Numbered from the stretch's first letter, positions 53,655 to 61,852 are shown. The stretch: DNA of 64,000 nt from Hymenobacter sp. YIM 151500-1 (GCF_025979885.1 NZ_CP110139.1:3430001-3494000), one strand, 5' to 3'. Notes: generated from the sequence alone by a model not told the origin. Numbers and translations: made by a program.

Positions 53655-54038
53655 TTAGTCGCGGCGGGCCATTTTGGCCTCAATGGAGTGCTGGGTGTGG
53701 GGCACGGCGCGCAGGCGCTCCTTGGGGATAAGCTTACCCGTGCCGATGCACACGCCGTAGGTGCCGTTCTTAATCCGAACCAAGGCGTTTTCCAGCTGCT
53801 GGATGAACTTCATCTGGCGGGAGGCCAGCTGGTTCAGGCTTTCTTTCTCGGCTGTATCGGCTCCGTCTTCCAGCACCTTCGACGAGGAAGCCGTGTTGTC
53901 GGTACCCGAGTCATTACGGCGGCTCAGCGTCTCTTTGATAAACGCTACCTCCTTGCGAGCTGCGGTGAGCTTGTCCTGAATGATTTGCTCAAACTCCGCT
54001 AGGTCTTCCCTGGAATAGCGTAGGGCTTCTTCACTCAT
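53655..54038 (-). CDS. TraR/DksA-family protein without the zinc finger
   Basis: A 127-aa DksA-like protein. A long N-terminal coiled-coil hairpin (~8-80, YSREDLAEFEQIIQDKLTAA ... KESLNQLASRQMKFIQQLENAL) is followed by the family block RIKNGTYGVCIGTGKLIPKERL (the GTYGxC region) and AVPHTQHSIEAK. Only one Cys remains of the four that bind zinc in E. coli DksA. It should enter the RNA polymerase secondary channel and help in the ppGpp response; the loss of Cys is common in the Bacteroidota branch. A -7 box TAGCTTTG lies 188 bp upstream, giving a long leader. Confidence 0.87.
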   Translation of the reverse strand: MSEEALRYSREDLAEFEQIIQDKLTAARKEVAFIKETLSRRNDSGTDNTASSSKVLEDGADTAEKESLNQLASRQMKFIQQLENALVRIKNGTYGVCIGTGKLIPKERLRAVPHTQHSIEAKMARRD

Positions 54039-54290
54039 GTCAGTACAGGAAGATTAAAGGATTAAAAGAATACAGGTTCTGGCTAAGCTCAGCCGAGCCA
54101 GTGTTGTGGTTGTGCCCCCAACAGCAGACTGCCCGAATAAGTTTATCCCGGCGGTGCGCTGCCAAAGTGGTGCTTGAATGGAAAGCTGAGACGATACCCG
54201 ACTGGCAATCCGGCATTTCCGGCCGCAAAGCTACGGTTTTGTTGCACATTCAGCCAGCCTCGGCCAAACAAGCGGCCAGAGCCTAGAAGC
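54039..54290. other. 252-bp gap: leader and promoter of the DksA-like gene
   Basis: It includes TAGCTTTG (54226-54233, minus strand), a probable -7 box, and an AT-rich stretch nearer the gene. A 69-codon frame crosses it but overlaps the promoter and looks random. The left end of the ribH side has CTAGAAGC repeated three times (54282-54303), with the ribH TAG stop inside the repeat. Confidence 0.55.
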
Positions 54291-54767
54291 CTAGAAGCCT
54301 AGCATGTGGATGGCGGCCACCGCCGCTTCCACGCCTTTGTTGCCGTGCTTGCCGCCCGCCCGGTCCCAGGCTTGCTCCAGCGTATTCGTCGTTACCAACC
54401 CAAAGATGACGGGCTTGTTGAACTTCAGCCCCACGTTGGTAATACCGTTGGCTACAGCGTGGCAGATGTAGTCGTCGTGCTTGGTTTCGCCTTTGATAAC
54501 TACGCCCAGGCAAATGACGGCGTCAATTTCCTCGTGCTGGGCCAGCAGCTGCGCGCCCAGCGTCAGCTCGAAGCTGCCGGGCACGGTATTGCGGAAGATG
54601 TTGTCGGGCTGGGCCCCGTGCTTGATGAGCGTATCGTAGGCGCCGCGGGCCAGCGTGTCGGTAATGTCGCGGTTCCACTCGGCCACCACCAGCCCAAACC
54701 GCTTGTCGGCAATGTCAATGAAATGGTCGGAAGTGTAGTCGCTCAGGTTTTTGAGGGAGGTTGCCAT
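54291..54767 (-). CDS. ribH: 6,7-dimethyl-8-ribityllumazine synthase
   Basis: A 158-aa enzyme for the penultimate step of riboflavin synthesis. It has GLVVAEWNRDIT (substrate Trp/Asn), VPGSFELTLGAQLL, ICLGVVIKGETKHDDYICHAVANG (in part; catalytic His in TKHDDY) and GKHGNKGVEAA. I use Met 54767 (MATSLKNLSD), which lies 48 bp after a consensus -7 box; the longer frame would cross that box. Icosahedral or pentameric assembly is typical for the family. The last codons and TAG stop are inside a short CTAGAAGC direct repeat. Confidence 0.95.
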   Translation of the reverse strand: MATSLKNLSDYTSDHFIDIADKRFGLVVAEWNRDITDTLARGAYDTLIKHGAQPDNIFRNTVPGSFELTLGAQLLAQHEEIDAVICLGVVIKGETKHDDYICHAVANGITNVGLKFNKPVIFGLVTTNTLEQAWDRAGGKHGNKGVEAAVAAIHMLGF

Positions 54768-54815
54768 GCGTTGCGGAGGTGCCGTTGGGTACGTGGTGGG
54801 CAGGGGTTTCGGCGC

Positions 54816-54823
54816 CAAAGATA
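54816..54823 (-). promoter_or_regulatory. -7 promoter element of ribH
   Basis: TATCTTTG on the minus strand, a perfect TAnnTTTG, 48 bp before the ribH ATG and after the terminator of the upstream TPR gene. Confidence 0.7.
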
Positions 54824-54867
54824 CGCTGACCACCGCAGTCGGCCCCTGACCCGGTGGCCCCTAAAAA

Positions 54868-54893
54868 AGAAGGCGACCCGTGGGTCGCCTTCT
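54868..54893 (-). terminator. terminator of the TPR membrane gene
   Basis: AGAAGGCGACCC / GGGTCGCCTTCT with a 2-nt loop, followed on the minus strand by six T. A textbook rho-independent terminator. Confidence 0.9.
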
Positions 54894-54917
54894 GTGCAGC
54901 GTATAAGAGCGGGTAAC

Positions 54918-55688
54918 CTACTTGCCGGCCTGAGCTTCGGTGCGAGCCTTGTATTGCTTGGCCTCCGTTACCTCAGCGGCGGCGGGGTAGTCGGTCAGGA
55001 TTTGGTCGTAGGCTTTCAGGGCGCCGTCGTAGTCCTTGGCCAGCTCACGGGCCGTGGCTTCCTTCAGCAGATAGGCTGGCGTGAACTGCTCGTTGGCGTT
55101 GTGGTTGGCGGCTTTGCTGTAGAAGTCGGCCGCTTCTTTGGGCTGGTTCAGCTCCAGGTGGGCGTCGCCAATCAGGGAGTAGGCGCGGGCCTGCACCAGC
55201 AGGTCATCGGAGCTGAAATCTTCCAGGTAGTCAATGGCCTGCTTGTACTGGCCTTGCTTCAGGGCGGCCACGCCGGCGTAGAAGTTGGCTAGGTTGCCGG
55301 CGGCGGTGCCGCTGTACTCCGCAGCCACCCGCTCCAGTCCCAGGTGCTTGCCGTCGCCTTTCATTGCCTGCTTCAGCGAGTCGGACTCCCAGTAGCTCAC
55401 AGCAGGAAACAAGGCGGCCTGGCCTTTGCTGTCCTGCGAGGAGCGCCACATGTAGTAGCCCACCCCTCCTACTACGGCCAGCACCACGGCGGCCAGCAAG
55501 CCCAGCAGCACGTTCTTGTTGCGGCGCACAAAGTCTTCCGACTCAATCAGGCGCGTAGCCAGGGCGTCCGGGTCTTCCAGCAAGGGATGCTCCGGATTGT
55601 ACGACTCAGCCGGTTGCAGGGGGTCCGGGGAAGCCACGCGCTGCTGGCGGGCCTGGGGGCTTTTACCGGTGAAGGGAATTTTTGACAT
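54918..55688 (-). CDS. single-TM TPR protein (YfgM/BamD-like)
   Basis: A 256-aa protein: disordered basic N-terminus (~1-55), one membrane helix (~60-81, VLLGLLAAVVLAVVGGVGYY), then TPR-like repeats (~100-245; GNLANFYAGVAALKQGQYKQA, ARAYSLIGDAHLELNQPKEA). The N-in / TPR-out topology resembles YfgM, a partner of periplasmic chaperones such as PpiD. The adjacency to ribH is frequent in Bacteroidota. Function inferred only. Confidence 0.83.
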   Translation of the reverse strand: MSKIPFTGKSPQARQQRVASPDPLQPAESYNPEHPLLEDPDALATRLIESEDFVRRNKNVLLGLLAAVVLAVVGGVGYYMWRSSQDSKGQAALFPAVSYWESDSLKQAMKGDGKHLGLERVAAEYSGTAAGNLANFYAGVAALKQGQYKQAIDYLEDFSSDDLLVQARAYSLIGDAHLELNQPKEAADFYSKAANHNANEQFTPAYLLKEATARELAKDYDGALKAYDQILTDYPAAAEVTEAKQYKARTEAQAGK

Positions 55689-55739
55689 GAGATTACGAGG
55701 AGAATGACCCGTGTCGGGCCGGATAAACGTCCGCGGCGG

Positions 55740-56888
55740 TTAGTCGTGGATGTAGGGATAGTCCTGCTGCACGTACACATCCTTGTACAGCTCGTCGGGG
55801 GTCGGGTAAGGCGAGTTTTCGGCAAACTCCACCGACTCCTGCACCTGAGCTTTGATGCGCTCATCAATGGCCGTTAGTTCTTCCTCGGTAGCCATGTTGT
55901 GCGTGAGGATGGTGTGGCGCACGGCTTCGATGGAGTCGCGGGAGCGGTAGTCTTCCACTTCTTCCTTGGTGCGGTACTTGGCCGGGTCGCTCATCGAGTG
56001 GCCTTTGTAGCGGTAGGTTTTGAACTCCAGAAACGTAGGACCTTCGCCGGCTCGGGCCCGCTCGGCGGCGCGGGCTACAGCGTTATGCACGTCTTCTACG
56101 TTCATGGCATTCACTGGCTCCGAGGGCATGTCGTACGCCTCACCCAGGGTGTACAGCTCGGTCACGTTGGAGGAGCGCTGCACCGAGGTGCCCATGGCGT
56201 AGCCGTTGTTCTCAACCACGAAGATGACGGGCAGCTTCCACAGCATGGCCATGTTGAAGGCTTCGTGCAGGGCGCCCTGGCGCACGGCGCCGTCGCCCAT
56301 GTAGCAAATGCAGAGGTTGCCGGTCTTGTTGTACTTCTCAGCGAAGGCAATGCCGGCACCCAGCGGTACCTGCCCCCCTACGATGCCGTGGCCGCCCACG
56401 AAGTTTACCTCTCTATCGAAGATGTGCATGGAGCCGCCCTTGCCTTTGGAGCAGCCGGTGGCTTTGGCAAACAGCTCGGCCATGATGGCGTTGGGCGAGG
56501 TGCCCAGGGCCAGCGGGTGGGCATGGTCGCGGTAGGCCGTAATCCACTTGTCGCCCTTGGTGAGGGCTGATACGGCGCCGGCCACGCAGGCTTCCTGGCC
56601 AATGTAGAGGTGGCAGAAGCCTTTGATTTTTTGCTGACCGTAAAGCTGGCCGGCCTTCTCCTCAAACTTGCGCATGAGCTGCATTTGCTCATACCAGCGC
56701 ACGTAGGTTTCCTTCGGGAATTCCGGGTTGGCCGGGGTCGTAGCTTTGGGGGCTCCGGTGGCGGCAGCGGCTTCGCTGTTGGCGGGTGGCAGCACCGGGT
56801 CGGGCTGCTTCACCGTATCGGGAGTAGCCTGGGGTTTGTTGGCCGAATTGGAGGCCTTTGGGGCACCCTTTACTTTCGTCTCCGCCAT
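55740..56888 (-). CDS. pdhA: pyruvate dehydrogenase E1 component, alpha subunit
   Basis: A 382-aa thiamine-diphosphate enzyme that decarboxylates pyruvate with the beta subunit and feeds E2. It has LYIGQEACVAGAVSAL, YRDHAHPLALG, GCSKGKGGSMHIF, the ThDP/Mg motif GDGAVRQGALHEAFNMAMLW ... VVENNGYAMGT, and the phosphorylation-loop-like YRYKGHSMSDP. The first ~55 residues are Ala/Pro/Lys-rich and likely disordered. I take Met 56888 because a promoter-like TACTTTCG (56918-56925) sits 29 bp upstream. The beta subunit is not adjacent. Divergent from recF (67 bp). Confidence 0.94.
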   Translation of the reverse strand: MAETKVKGAPKASNSANKPQATPDTVKQPDPVLPPANSEAAAATGAPKATTPANPEFPKETYVRWYEQMQLMRKFEEKAGQLYGQQKIKGFCHLYIGQEACVAGAVSALTKGDKWITAYRDHAHPLALGTSPNAIMAELFAKATGCSKGKGGSMHIFDREVNFVGGHGIVGGQVPLGAGIAFAEKYNKTGNLCICYMGDGAVRQGALHEAFNMAMLWKLPVIFVVENNGYAMGTSVQRSSNVTELYTLGEAYDMPSEPVNAMNVEDVHNAVARAAERARAGEGPTFLEFKTYRYKGHSMSDPAKYRTKEEVEDYRSRDSIEAVRHTILTHNMATEEELTAIDERIKAQVQESVEFAENSPYPTPDELYKDVYVQQDYPYIHD

Positions 56889-56917
56889 CTTGCTTTCAAT
56901 TATTCGCGTTTGGAATG

Positions 56918-56925
56918 CGAAAGTA
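56918..56925 (-). promoter_or_regulatory. -7-like element of pdhA
   Basis: TACTTTCG, one mismatch to TAnnTTTG, 29 bp before the pdhA ATG, in the divergent gap with recF. Confidence 0.5.
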
Positions 56926-56955
56926 CGTAAAAGGATTGCATTTCCGAACCCCTGC

Positions 56956-58068
56956 ATGATACTCGAAAGCCTGCATCTGTTGTTCTTCAAAAACTACGAA
57001 GAAGCCAATTTGAGCCTGTCACCGCACATCAACTGCTTCGTGGGCGACAACGGCAGCGGCAAAACCAACCTCCTCGACGCTATCCATTACCTCTCGCTGA
57101 CGAAGAGTGCCTTTGCCCCTTCTGATACGCAAAGCATAAAACAGGGAGAAGAGTTCTTCGTGGTAAAAGGACGTTTTCGCACTCTGCCCGCCGAGCGGCC
57201 CGAAACCATCCAGTGTAGCCTGCGCCTGGGCCAGAAGAAGGTGTTGACCCACGACAAGCAGCCTTACGAGCGGGTGTCCGACCATATCGGCCGCTTCCCG
57301 GTGGTGCTGATCTCGCCCTACGACACCGACCTAATCCGGCAGGGCAGCGAGGAGCGGCGCAAGTATTTCGACAGCCTTATTTCCCAGCTCGACCATGAGT
57401 ACCTGGAGCAACTGATGCGCTACAGCCACTTGCTGAAGCAGCGCAACTCCCTGCTCAAGCTGGCCACCGACCGCCAAGCCGGCTACGACCGGGACTACCT
57501 GCTGACCTTAGATGAGCAACTGGCTCCCGTGGGGCAGCAGCTGGTCCAGCGGCGGCAGGAGTTTTTGGCTGAGTTTGAGCCTATCTTCCAACGTCACTAC
57601 GCCCAACTGGCCGACTCCCGCGAACAGGTAACCCTAGTTTATAAGAGTGAGCTACCTGGCGCCGATTTTCTGAAGCTGCTGCGGCTTCAAGAGCGCAAAG
57701 ACCTTACGCTGCAGCGCACCACCGTGGGTCCGCACAAGGACGACGTGTCTTTTCTGATGGATGAAGTCAGCGTGAAAGGGTTTGGGTCACAGGGCCAGCA
57801 GAAGTCATTTGCCATTGCCCTCAAACTGGCGCAGTTTGAAATTATGGCGCAGCGCAAGCAGCACAAGCCTTTGCTCCTGCTCGACGACATCTTCGACCGC
57901 CTGGATGAGAAGCGCATCACTCGCCTCATGCAGCTGGTGGCCAACCATACGTTTGGACAGATATTCCTGACCGATACCCACCTGGAGCGTACGGATCGTA
58001 TCCTTGGGTCCTTGTCCGAACAGATTCGCCGGTTCCGAGTGGAAGCGGGGTCGGTGGTTCCGCTGTAA
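56956..58068 (+). CDS. recF: DNA replication/repair protein RecF
   Basis: A 370-aa SMC-like ATPase that loads RecA at gaps. Walker A GDNGSGKTNLLDAIHYLS (~30-47), middle coiled region, signature GFGSQGQQKSFAIALKLAQ (~275-293) and Walker B KPLLLLDDIFDRLDE (~305-319). I use Met 56956 (MILESLHLLFFKNYEEA), the standard RecF start; the open frame extends 76 codons upstream antisense to pdhA, rejected. A DciA-like gene follows 50 bp downstream on the same strand, a pair common in Bacteroidota. Confidence 0.96.
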   Translation: MILESLHLLFFKNYEEANLSLSPHINCFVGDNGSGKTNLLDAIHYLSLTKSAFAPSDTQSIKQGEEFFVVKGRFRTLPAERPETIQCSLRLGQKKVLTHDKQPYERVSDHIGRFPVVLISPYDTDLIRQGSEERRKYFDSLISQLDHEYLEQLMRYSHLLKQRNSLLKLATDRQAGYDRDYLLTLDEQLAPVGQQLVQRRQEFLAEFEPIFQRHYAQLADSREQVTLVYKSELPGADFLKLLRLQERKDLTLQRTTVGPHKDDVSFLMDEVSVKGFGSQGQQKSFAIALKLAQFEIMAQRKQHKPLLLLDDIFDRLDEKRITRLMQLVANHTFGQIFLTDTHLERTDRILGSLSEQIRRFRVEAGSVVPL

Positions 58069-58118
58069 GCAGGTACCTTTACTGAGTTGCGCACCACCTT
58101 CGCGCGTATATTACCACA

Positions 58119-58442
58119 ATGAATTCAAAAAAACACTACAGCTCCGAAACTTCCCGTAGCTCTGACATCCAACCGTTAAAGGAAGGTATTTCGGCTTTGC
58201 TACGAGCGTATCGCCTTCAAGGTAAGCTCAACGAGGTAACGGTTGTTTCGAGTTGGGAGCGGGTCATGGGCAAGGCGGTAGCCCTGAAGACTCAACAACT
58301 GTACGTCAGCAACAACAAGCTTTTCGTGCGCCTCTCCTCCGCGCCCTTAAAGCACGAGTTGGTCATGGCGAAGACCCGGGTGCTGGAACTCATCAATGCG
58401 GAGGTGGGTGAAGAAGTAGTTAAAGAGGTTGTCTTTTTGTAG
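58119..58442 (+). CDS. DciA-like DUF721 protein
   Basis: A 107-aa protein of the DUF721 family: SWERVMGKAVALKTQQLYVSNNKLFVRLSSAPLKHELVMAKTRVLELIN is the core (quoted here as SWERVMGKAVALKTQ, LFVRLSSAPLKHELVMAKT). DciA loads the replicative helicase DnaB in bacteria lacking DnaC/DnaI. The Bacteroidota member is short and consists of the KH-like domain. Directly downstream of recF, again suggesting a replication role. The symbol is withheld because activity is not shown for this branch. Confidence 0.87.
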   Translation: MNSKKHYSSETSRSSDIQPLKEGISALLRAYRLQGKLNEVTVVSSWERVMGKAVALKTQQLYVSNNKLFVRLSSAPLKHELVMAKTRVLELINAEVGEEVVKEVVFL

Positions 58443-59480
58443 AAGCTCTTCTATTGATATCTGTTAAGCTGCACTCCTATCCGGTGTGCAGCTTTTTATT
58501 TAGCTCTATCTACTCCAGCTAGTTTTTATGGCTGGGCATTCTGAGTAAGTCCAAATTCAGGTGCCAGCACTTATGTCCTGCCGCGTATTTGGGTTGTCTG
58601 TTGCCGACCCAGAATCAGTGCATCAGTTACCTTATTGTCTTTGATTGTCTATTTCGCTCTCGTAACCATCGAGCTGCATTTCTCCTAAGCAGCTGTTAGG
58701 ATTTGGTGCAGCGTCGGACCGCTGTAGTGCCGCGACTCTAGACAATCCCCTCCTACGGTTTGCAGCTGCTCGTGGGTAAATCATCCAAGCAAAGTGGACG
58801 CGAACTGCCAGTCGGCGTAGCCTAGGCGCGTGTCTCCACGGCAGTTAAGTCCTACACATAGTGCAGAACGCTTTTTGAGTTACTATAGGTATTCGGTTAG
58901 GACCACGCTGCGCATGGCGAAGCATAATGGCCTTTTGTTGGTGTAGGTTATCCGCTTGATGTGCCCTTTGTTCATTTAGGGCTACGCGTGTGCTCTTAGC
59001 TGGCCCAGGCCTGGCCACCTTGTGACTGACTTGCTGAAAACCGCTTCGCCAACCTGAACTCTCTACAATGAGAGGGTCCTAAGTTGTAGCACTAGTACAT
59101 CTCAGGTTGGGACTTTACTTGCCCCTTATCTAGCCTTGCTGCTTACCATCTGCTATTACTAGCGCTACTTCAAAAATTGTTCGTGCGCAGGTGTAGGTTG
59201 GCACCTCGTAAACTATCCTAATGCGTTACCTCTATAGTTGGTTGTCCTCGATTTAGGACTTGCATGTTAGGCTACCATGGTTCTTCGCCTTTTACATTCT
59301 TTTACTCTATACATATCTACTCGTGCTTGTCTTGATGGACTATGTACGAAGCTGCTATCCTGTTGACCATATCACTTCACAATCTTCCCGTCCGCGTTGC
59401 TAGACGTGTAGTCACTTAGCTCAGGGTTGCTTCTATCCAACTAGTAATTACAGTATGGAACACCGACTGTGGAACAAATA
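58443..59480. other. 1.04-kb low-GC stretch without a recognisable gene
   Basis: No open frame of 60 codons or more, visibly lower GC than its surroundings, and no sign of a decayed known gene. It contains one terminator-like hairpin (58468-58497, AAGCTGCAC / GTGCAGCTT followed by TTTATTT). I see no cluster of DnaA boxes (TTATCCACA); the nearest are TTATCCGC at 58947 and TGTGGAACA at 59469. It ends at the parS-like site. Confidence 0.6.
58468..58497 (+). terminator. terminator of the recF-dciA unit
   Basis: AAGCTGCAC ... GTGCAGCTT followed by TTTATTTAG, ~26 bp past the DUF721 stop. Confidence 0.8.
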
Positions 59481-59496
59481 TGTTTCACGTGGAACA
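59481..59496. promoter_or_regulatory. parS-like centromere site
   Basis: TGTTTCACGTGGAACA matches the bacterial parS consensus TGTTTCACGTGAAACA at 15 of 16 positions; a half-site TGTGGAACA lies 12 bp to the left (59469-59477). ParB binds such palindromes and loads as a sliding CTPase clamp; parS sites cluster near oriC. It lies 6 bp beyond the stop of the HTH gene. ParA/ParB genes are not in the window. Confidence 0.78.
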
Positions 59497-59502
59497 TATC
59501 TG

Positions 59503-59901
59503 TCATTTTGGGCCGTACACCTTTAACAATAGCTCATTATACGCTTCGAGCAGAGCAATATACTTCTGCTGTAGCAGCATAAGCTGTTTTAGACTGTCAG
59601 CCTCCGTGTTTGACGAAACAGGTGTACGAGTATTTGTAACACGTTCTGTATGATTTGTTACATGAGACACCGTATTACTTACAGTGAACGGTATTACAGC
59701 TTGTAGTGGTAACGTAAAGTCATGAGAAAAGTCGTGTTGTATTATCTCACCCACGCGTTTTACAAATGATGCATCAAGTGTCTCATCTTTGAATTTACGG
59801 TATATCGTGGGACGTGTAATGCCAAGCTCCTCCACGATACGCGTAATGGAAATACCGCTGTTTTTGATTGCTTCTTGCAGGATTTCGCCTTGATGAGGCA
59901 T
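59503..59901 (-). CDS. small HTH DNA-binding protein with coiled-coil tail
   Basis: A 132-aa protein. A Cro/CI-like HTH at ~5-50 (GEILQEAIKNSGISITRIVE ... TRPTIYRKF), then IIQHDFSHDF, a Thr/Val/Asn-rich linker (VSNTVSHVTNHTERVTNT, ~79-98), and a C-terminal coiled coil (QLMLLQQKYIALLEAYNELL). Short HTH-coiled-coil proteins of this kind occur across Bacteroidota without assigned role. I use Met 59901 (MPHQGEIL); the longer frame adds 52 residues from the upstream repeat array. GC is well below its neighbours. The linker's VTN repeats arise because TGTTACA motifs continue into the coding sequence. Autoregulation at these motifs is inferred. Confidence 0.8.
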   Translation of the reverse strand: MPHQGEILQEAIKNSGISITRIVEELGITRPTIYRKFKDETLDASFVKRVGEIIQHDFSHDFTLPLQAVIPFTVSNTVSHVTNHTERVTNTRTPVSSNTEADSLKQLMLLQQKYIALLEAYNELLLKVYGPK

Positions 59902-60108
59902 AGTTGCAGGAGTAAAGGAGGTGGAATGTGTAAATATGAGCAATGGGTGCTGATTACACAAACGTAAGCGAAACAAAACTGTTCGTATTACAAGCAAGAC
60001 GTAACAAGTGCACAAACGTTGTAACGTGTAATAAGAAGAGTTGTTACAATAATGCATAGTGTTACAATGTAATTGTTATTACACATACGCCTTATGTGTG
60101 CGTTACAC
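59636..60108. repeat. iteron-like array of TGTTACA / TGTAACA motifs
   Basis: At least ten copies of TGTTACA-type heptamers (or the complement TGTAACA, or one mismatch) at 59636, 59657, 59693, 59952, 59985, 60000, 60019, 60041, 60060 and 60102, plus weaker GTGTAATAA and TGTTATTACA forms. The densest part (59985-60108) is directly upstream of the HTH gene. The array continues into its coding sequence. Such density points to a multi-site binding platform such as replication iterons or cooperative operators. Confidence 0.72.
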
Positions 60109-60168
60109 CTGCTGATACACAGTATCCCTTGTCACCTCCAACTAAAGGATGACGACCCCGTTCCTTTA

Positions 60169-61011
60169 CTAACTACGCAAAGCCAGAAGTCTATCCGGAT
60201 AATCGGTGGTGATGCCGGCTGGCTTGAAGGCGAGTACCTGGGCTAAATCGGCCGGAGTGTTTACGGTCCAAGGGACGAGTTGCATGTCCAGCTCGCGGAG
60301 GCTGCTGACCAGGGCGGGCGTGAGCAGATGAAAGTGCGGACCGTACACGGCCGGCTGAAAGCCCAGCTCGGCCAGGTGCCATGCGAGAGGTTGTTCGTCT
60401 TCGACCAGCAGGCACAGCGGCAACTCTGGAAACACCTGGTGCGCTTGCCGAAGCACCCGCTTATCGAAGCATAGCAGCGTCGTGCGTTCCAGTACCTGCG
60501 CGGCTCGCAGCTCGGCCACCGCCAGCTCCAGAAAAACGTCCGGCGCCGGGTGCCGTAGGTTGTCGCCGACGGCGGTGCTTTTCAGCTCCACGCTGTAGCG
60601 CACAAGTGGCCGGCCAGCCCGCCGGCAGTACTGCTCACACTCGGCCAAGACAGTTCTGAGCAAGGGCTTGTGGGCAGGCAGAGTAAGCTGCTCTGGAAAG
60701 CCCGGATGCTGAGTCAGGCCGCAGTCATAGCGCTGAATTTCGGCGTAGCTGAGCTGGTAGATGTTGTGGGCTTGCTGCTCAGTGGGCAGTATAGGCTGGC
60801 CATCGGGAGTGCGGCAGATGGCGGCCGAAAACCACGGTTCATGCGAAACCACAACCTGCTTATCGGCAGAAATAACCACGTCCAGTTCCAGCACATTAAC
60901 CCCGAGTTGCAAGGCGTGTAGGAAGGCTGGCAGCGTGTTTTCGGGGCGTAGCCCCCGGCATCCTCTGTGGCCGTGCACTTCAGGGAAATGGCTTGTTGGG
61001 TGCATACACAA
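60169..61011 (-). CDS. glycerophosphodiester phosphodiesterase family protein
   Basis: A 280-aa GDPD TIM barrel. Catalytic block HGHRGCRGLRPENTLPAF (His13-Arg-Gly, Glu of PENT), then ELDVVISADKQVVVSHE (metal-binding Glu/Asp and His), VRYSVELKS, LLCFDKRVL and C-terminal PWTVNTPADLAQ ... GITTDYPD. It hydrolyses glycerophosphodiesters such as glycerophosphocholine to glycerol-3-phosphate and an alcohol. No signal peptide is seen (MCMHPTSHFPEVHGHRG), so probably cytoplasmic. The start could be Met1 or Met3. GC returns to normal here. Confidence 0.92.
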   Translation of the reverse strand: MCMHPTSHFPEVHGHRGCRGLRPENTLPAFLHALQLGVNVLELDVVISADKQVVVSHEPWFSAAICRTPDGQPILPTEQQAHNIYQLSYAEIQRYDCGLTQHPGFPEQLTLPAHKPLLRTVLAECEQYCRRAGRPLVRYSVELKSTAVGDNLRHPAPDVFLELAVAELRAAQVLERTTLLCFDKRVLRQAHQVFPELPLCLLVEDEQPLAWHLAELGFQPAVYGPHFHLLTPALVSSLRELDMQLVPWTVNTPADLAQVLAFKPAGITTDYPDRLLALRS

Positions 61012-61128
61012 AATCTGGTTGGCGCTGCCCCTTGCTTACGTATACCCGCAGCAACGCGCCGTTACCACTTGCCAGGCGGCGCATTCACTGTATTCTTGAA
61101 CTAGTTTCCAGCACCATATTTCGCACGT

Positions 61129-61749
61129 ATGACCAAATCCCGCTTCTTGTTGTTCATTCTGGTGCTGGCTGCCGCCGGCGCTGCCTGGTATTACCGTCAT
61201 CTGACGACTACGCCCGAGTATGCCCTGCTACAGGCCGCTAAAGCCGCACAAACGCACGACATAGCCGCTTTCGAGAAGCACGTGGACGTACGCAGCGTGG
61301 CCGACAACCTCGTGGACGACGTAGCAGCGCAAGCCGACGTTCTGAATGACCTCTTTCCCGGCAACGCCGTTCGGCTGGGGCCTGCTTTACAGCTGCTTAA
61401 ACCCCAATTGGCCCAAACGACCCGCGCGCAAGTAAGGCGTTATATCGAAACGGGCTCGGTGGAAGCAGCCGCCCAGGCCCAAGGGCCACTCGGTGTTTCG
61501 GTGCTGGGGGCGGGTGGGGCACTGTTTGGCTCGGGAGGGCAGTTCAAAGGGGTGAAATACACTCGCCGGCAAGCAGACCAGGCCATTGTAGGTTTGGAAT
61601 TCACGCAGCCGCGGTACGATACCACCTTGGTGCTGGAAGTGCAAATGCGGAACCAGGGCACCTATTGGCAAGCCACCCGTATTGCCAACGCTGGGGCCCT
61701 GCTGCGTAGCGTGGCTCGTTTGGAGAAACAACGTCTCCTAAGAAACTAG
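61129..61749 (+). CDS. DUF2939 protein
   Basis: A 206-aa protein with an N-terminal membrane anchor (~5-22, RFLLFILVLAAAGAAWYYRH) and a DUF2939 domain: PEYALLQAAKAAQTHDIAAFEKHVDVRSVADNLVDD, here quoted in parts (YALLQAAKAAQTHD; FEKHVDVRSVADNLVDD). The second half has YTRRQADQAIVGLEFTQPR and LVLEVQMRNQGTYWQATRI, likely a beta sandwich. Periplasmic, function unknown. Divergent from the GDPD gene, followed by a strong terminator. Confidence 0.83.
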   Translation: MTKSRFLLFILVLAAAGAAWYYRHLTTTPEYALLQAAKAAQTHDIAAFEKHVDVRSVADNLVDDVAAQADVLNDLFPGNAVRLGPALQLLKPQLAQTTRAQVRRYIETGSVEAAAQAQGPLGVSVLGAGGALFGSGGQFKGVKYTRRQADQAIVGLEFTQPRYDTTLVLEVQMRNQGTYWQATRIANAGALLRSVARLEKQRLLRN

Positions 61750-61792
61750 TCTAGCAAAATAGCGTCGTCGCCAGCCCCTCATGCCACTCATG

Positions 61793-61832
61793 CAAACAGC
61801 CCCGCTACTCCAGTGAGTAGCGGGGCTGTTTG
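61793..61832. terminator. bidirectional hairpin terminator
   Basis: CAAACAGCCCCGCTACTC and its perfect complement around CAGT, followed by TTTC. It serves two convergent genes. Confidence 0.88.
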
Positions 61833-61852
61833 TTTCAATTGAGAGAAGTTGG

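Noticed and set aside
54040..54249. 69-codon leftward frame upstream of the DksA-like gene
   Set aside because: It overlaps the probable promoter and leader and has no family-like sequence.
58443..59480. Chromosomal origin (oriC) call
   Set aside because: No dnaA, no clear DnaA-box cluster and no skew data; only the parS site supports origin proximity, so I leave it as a hypothesis.
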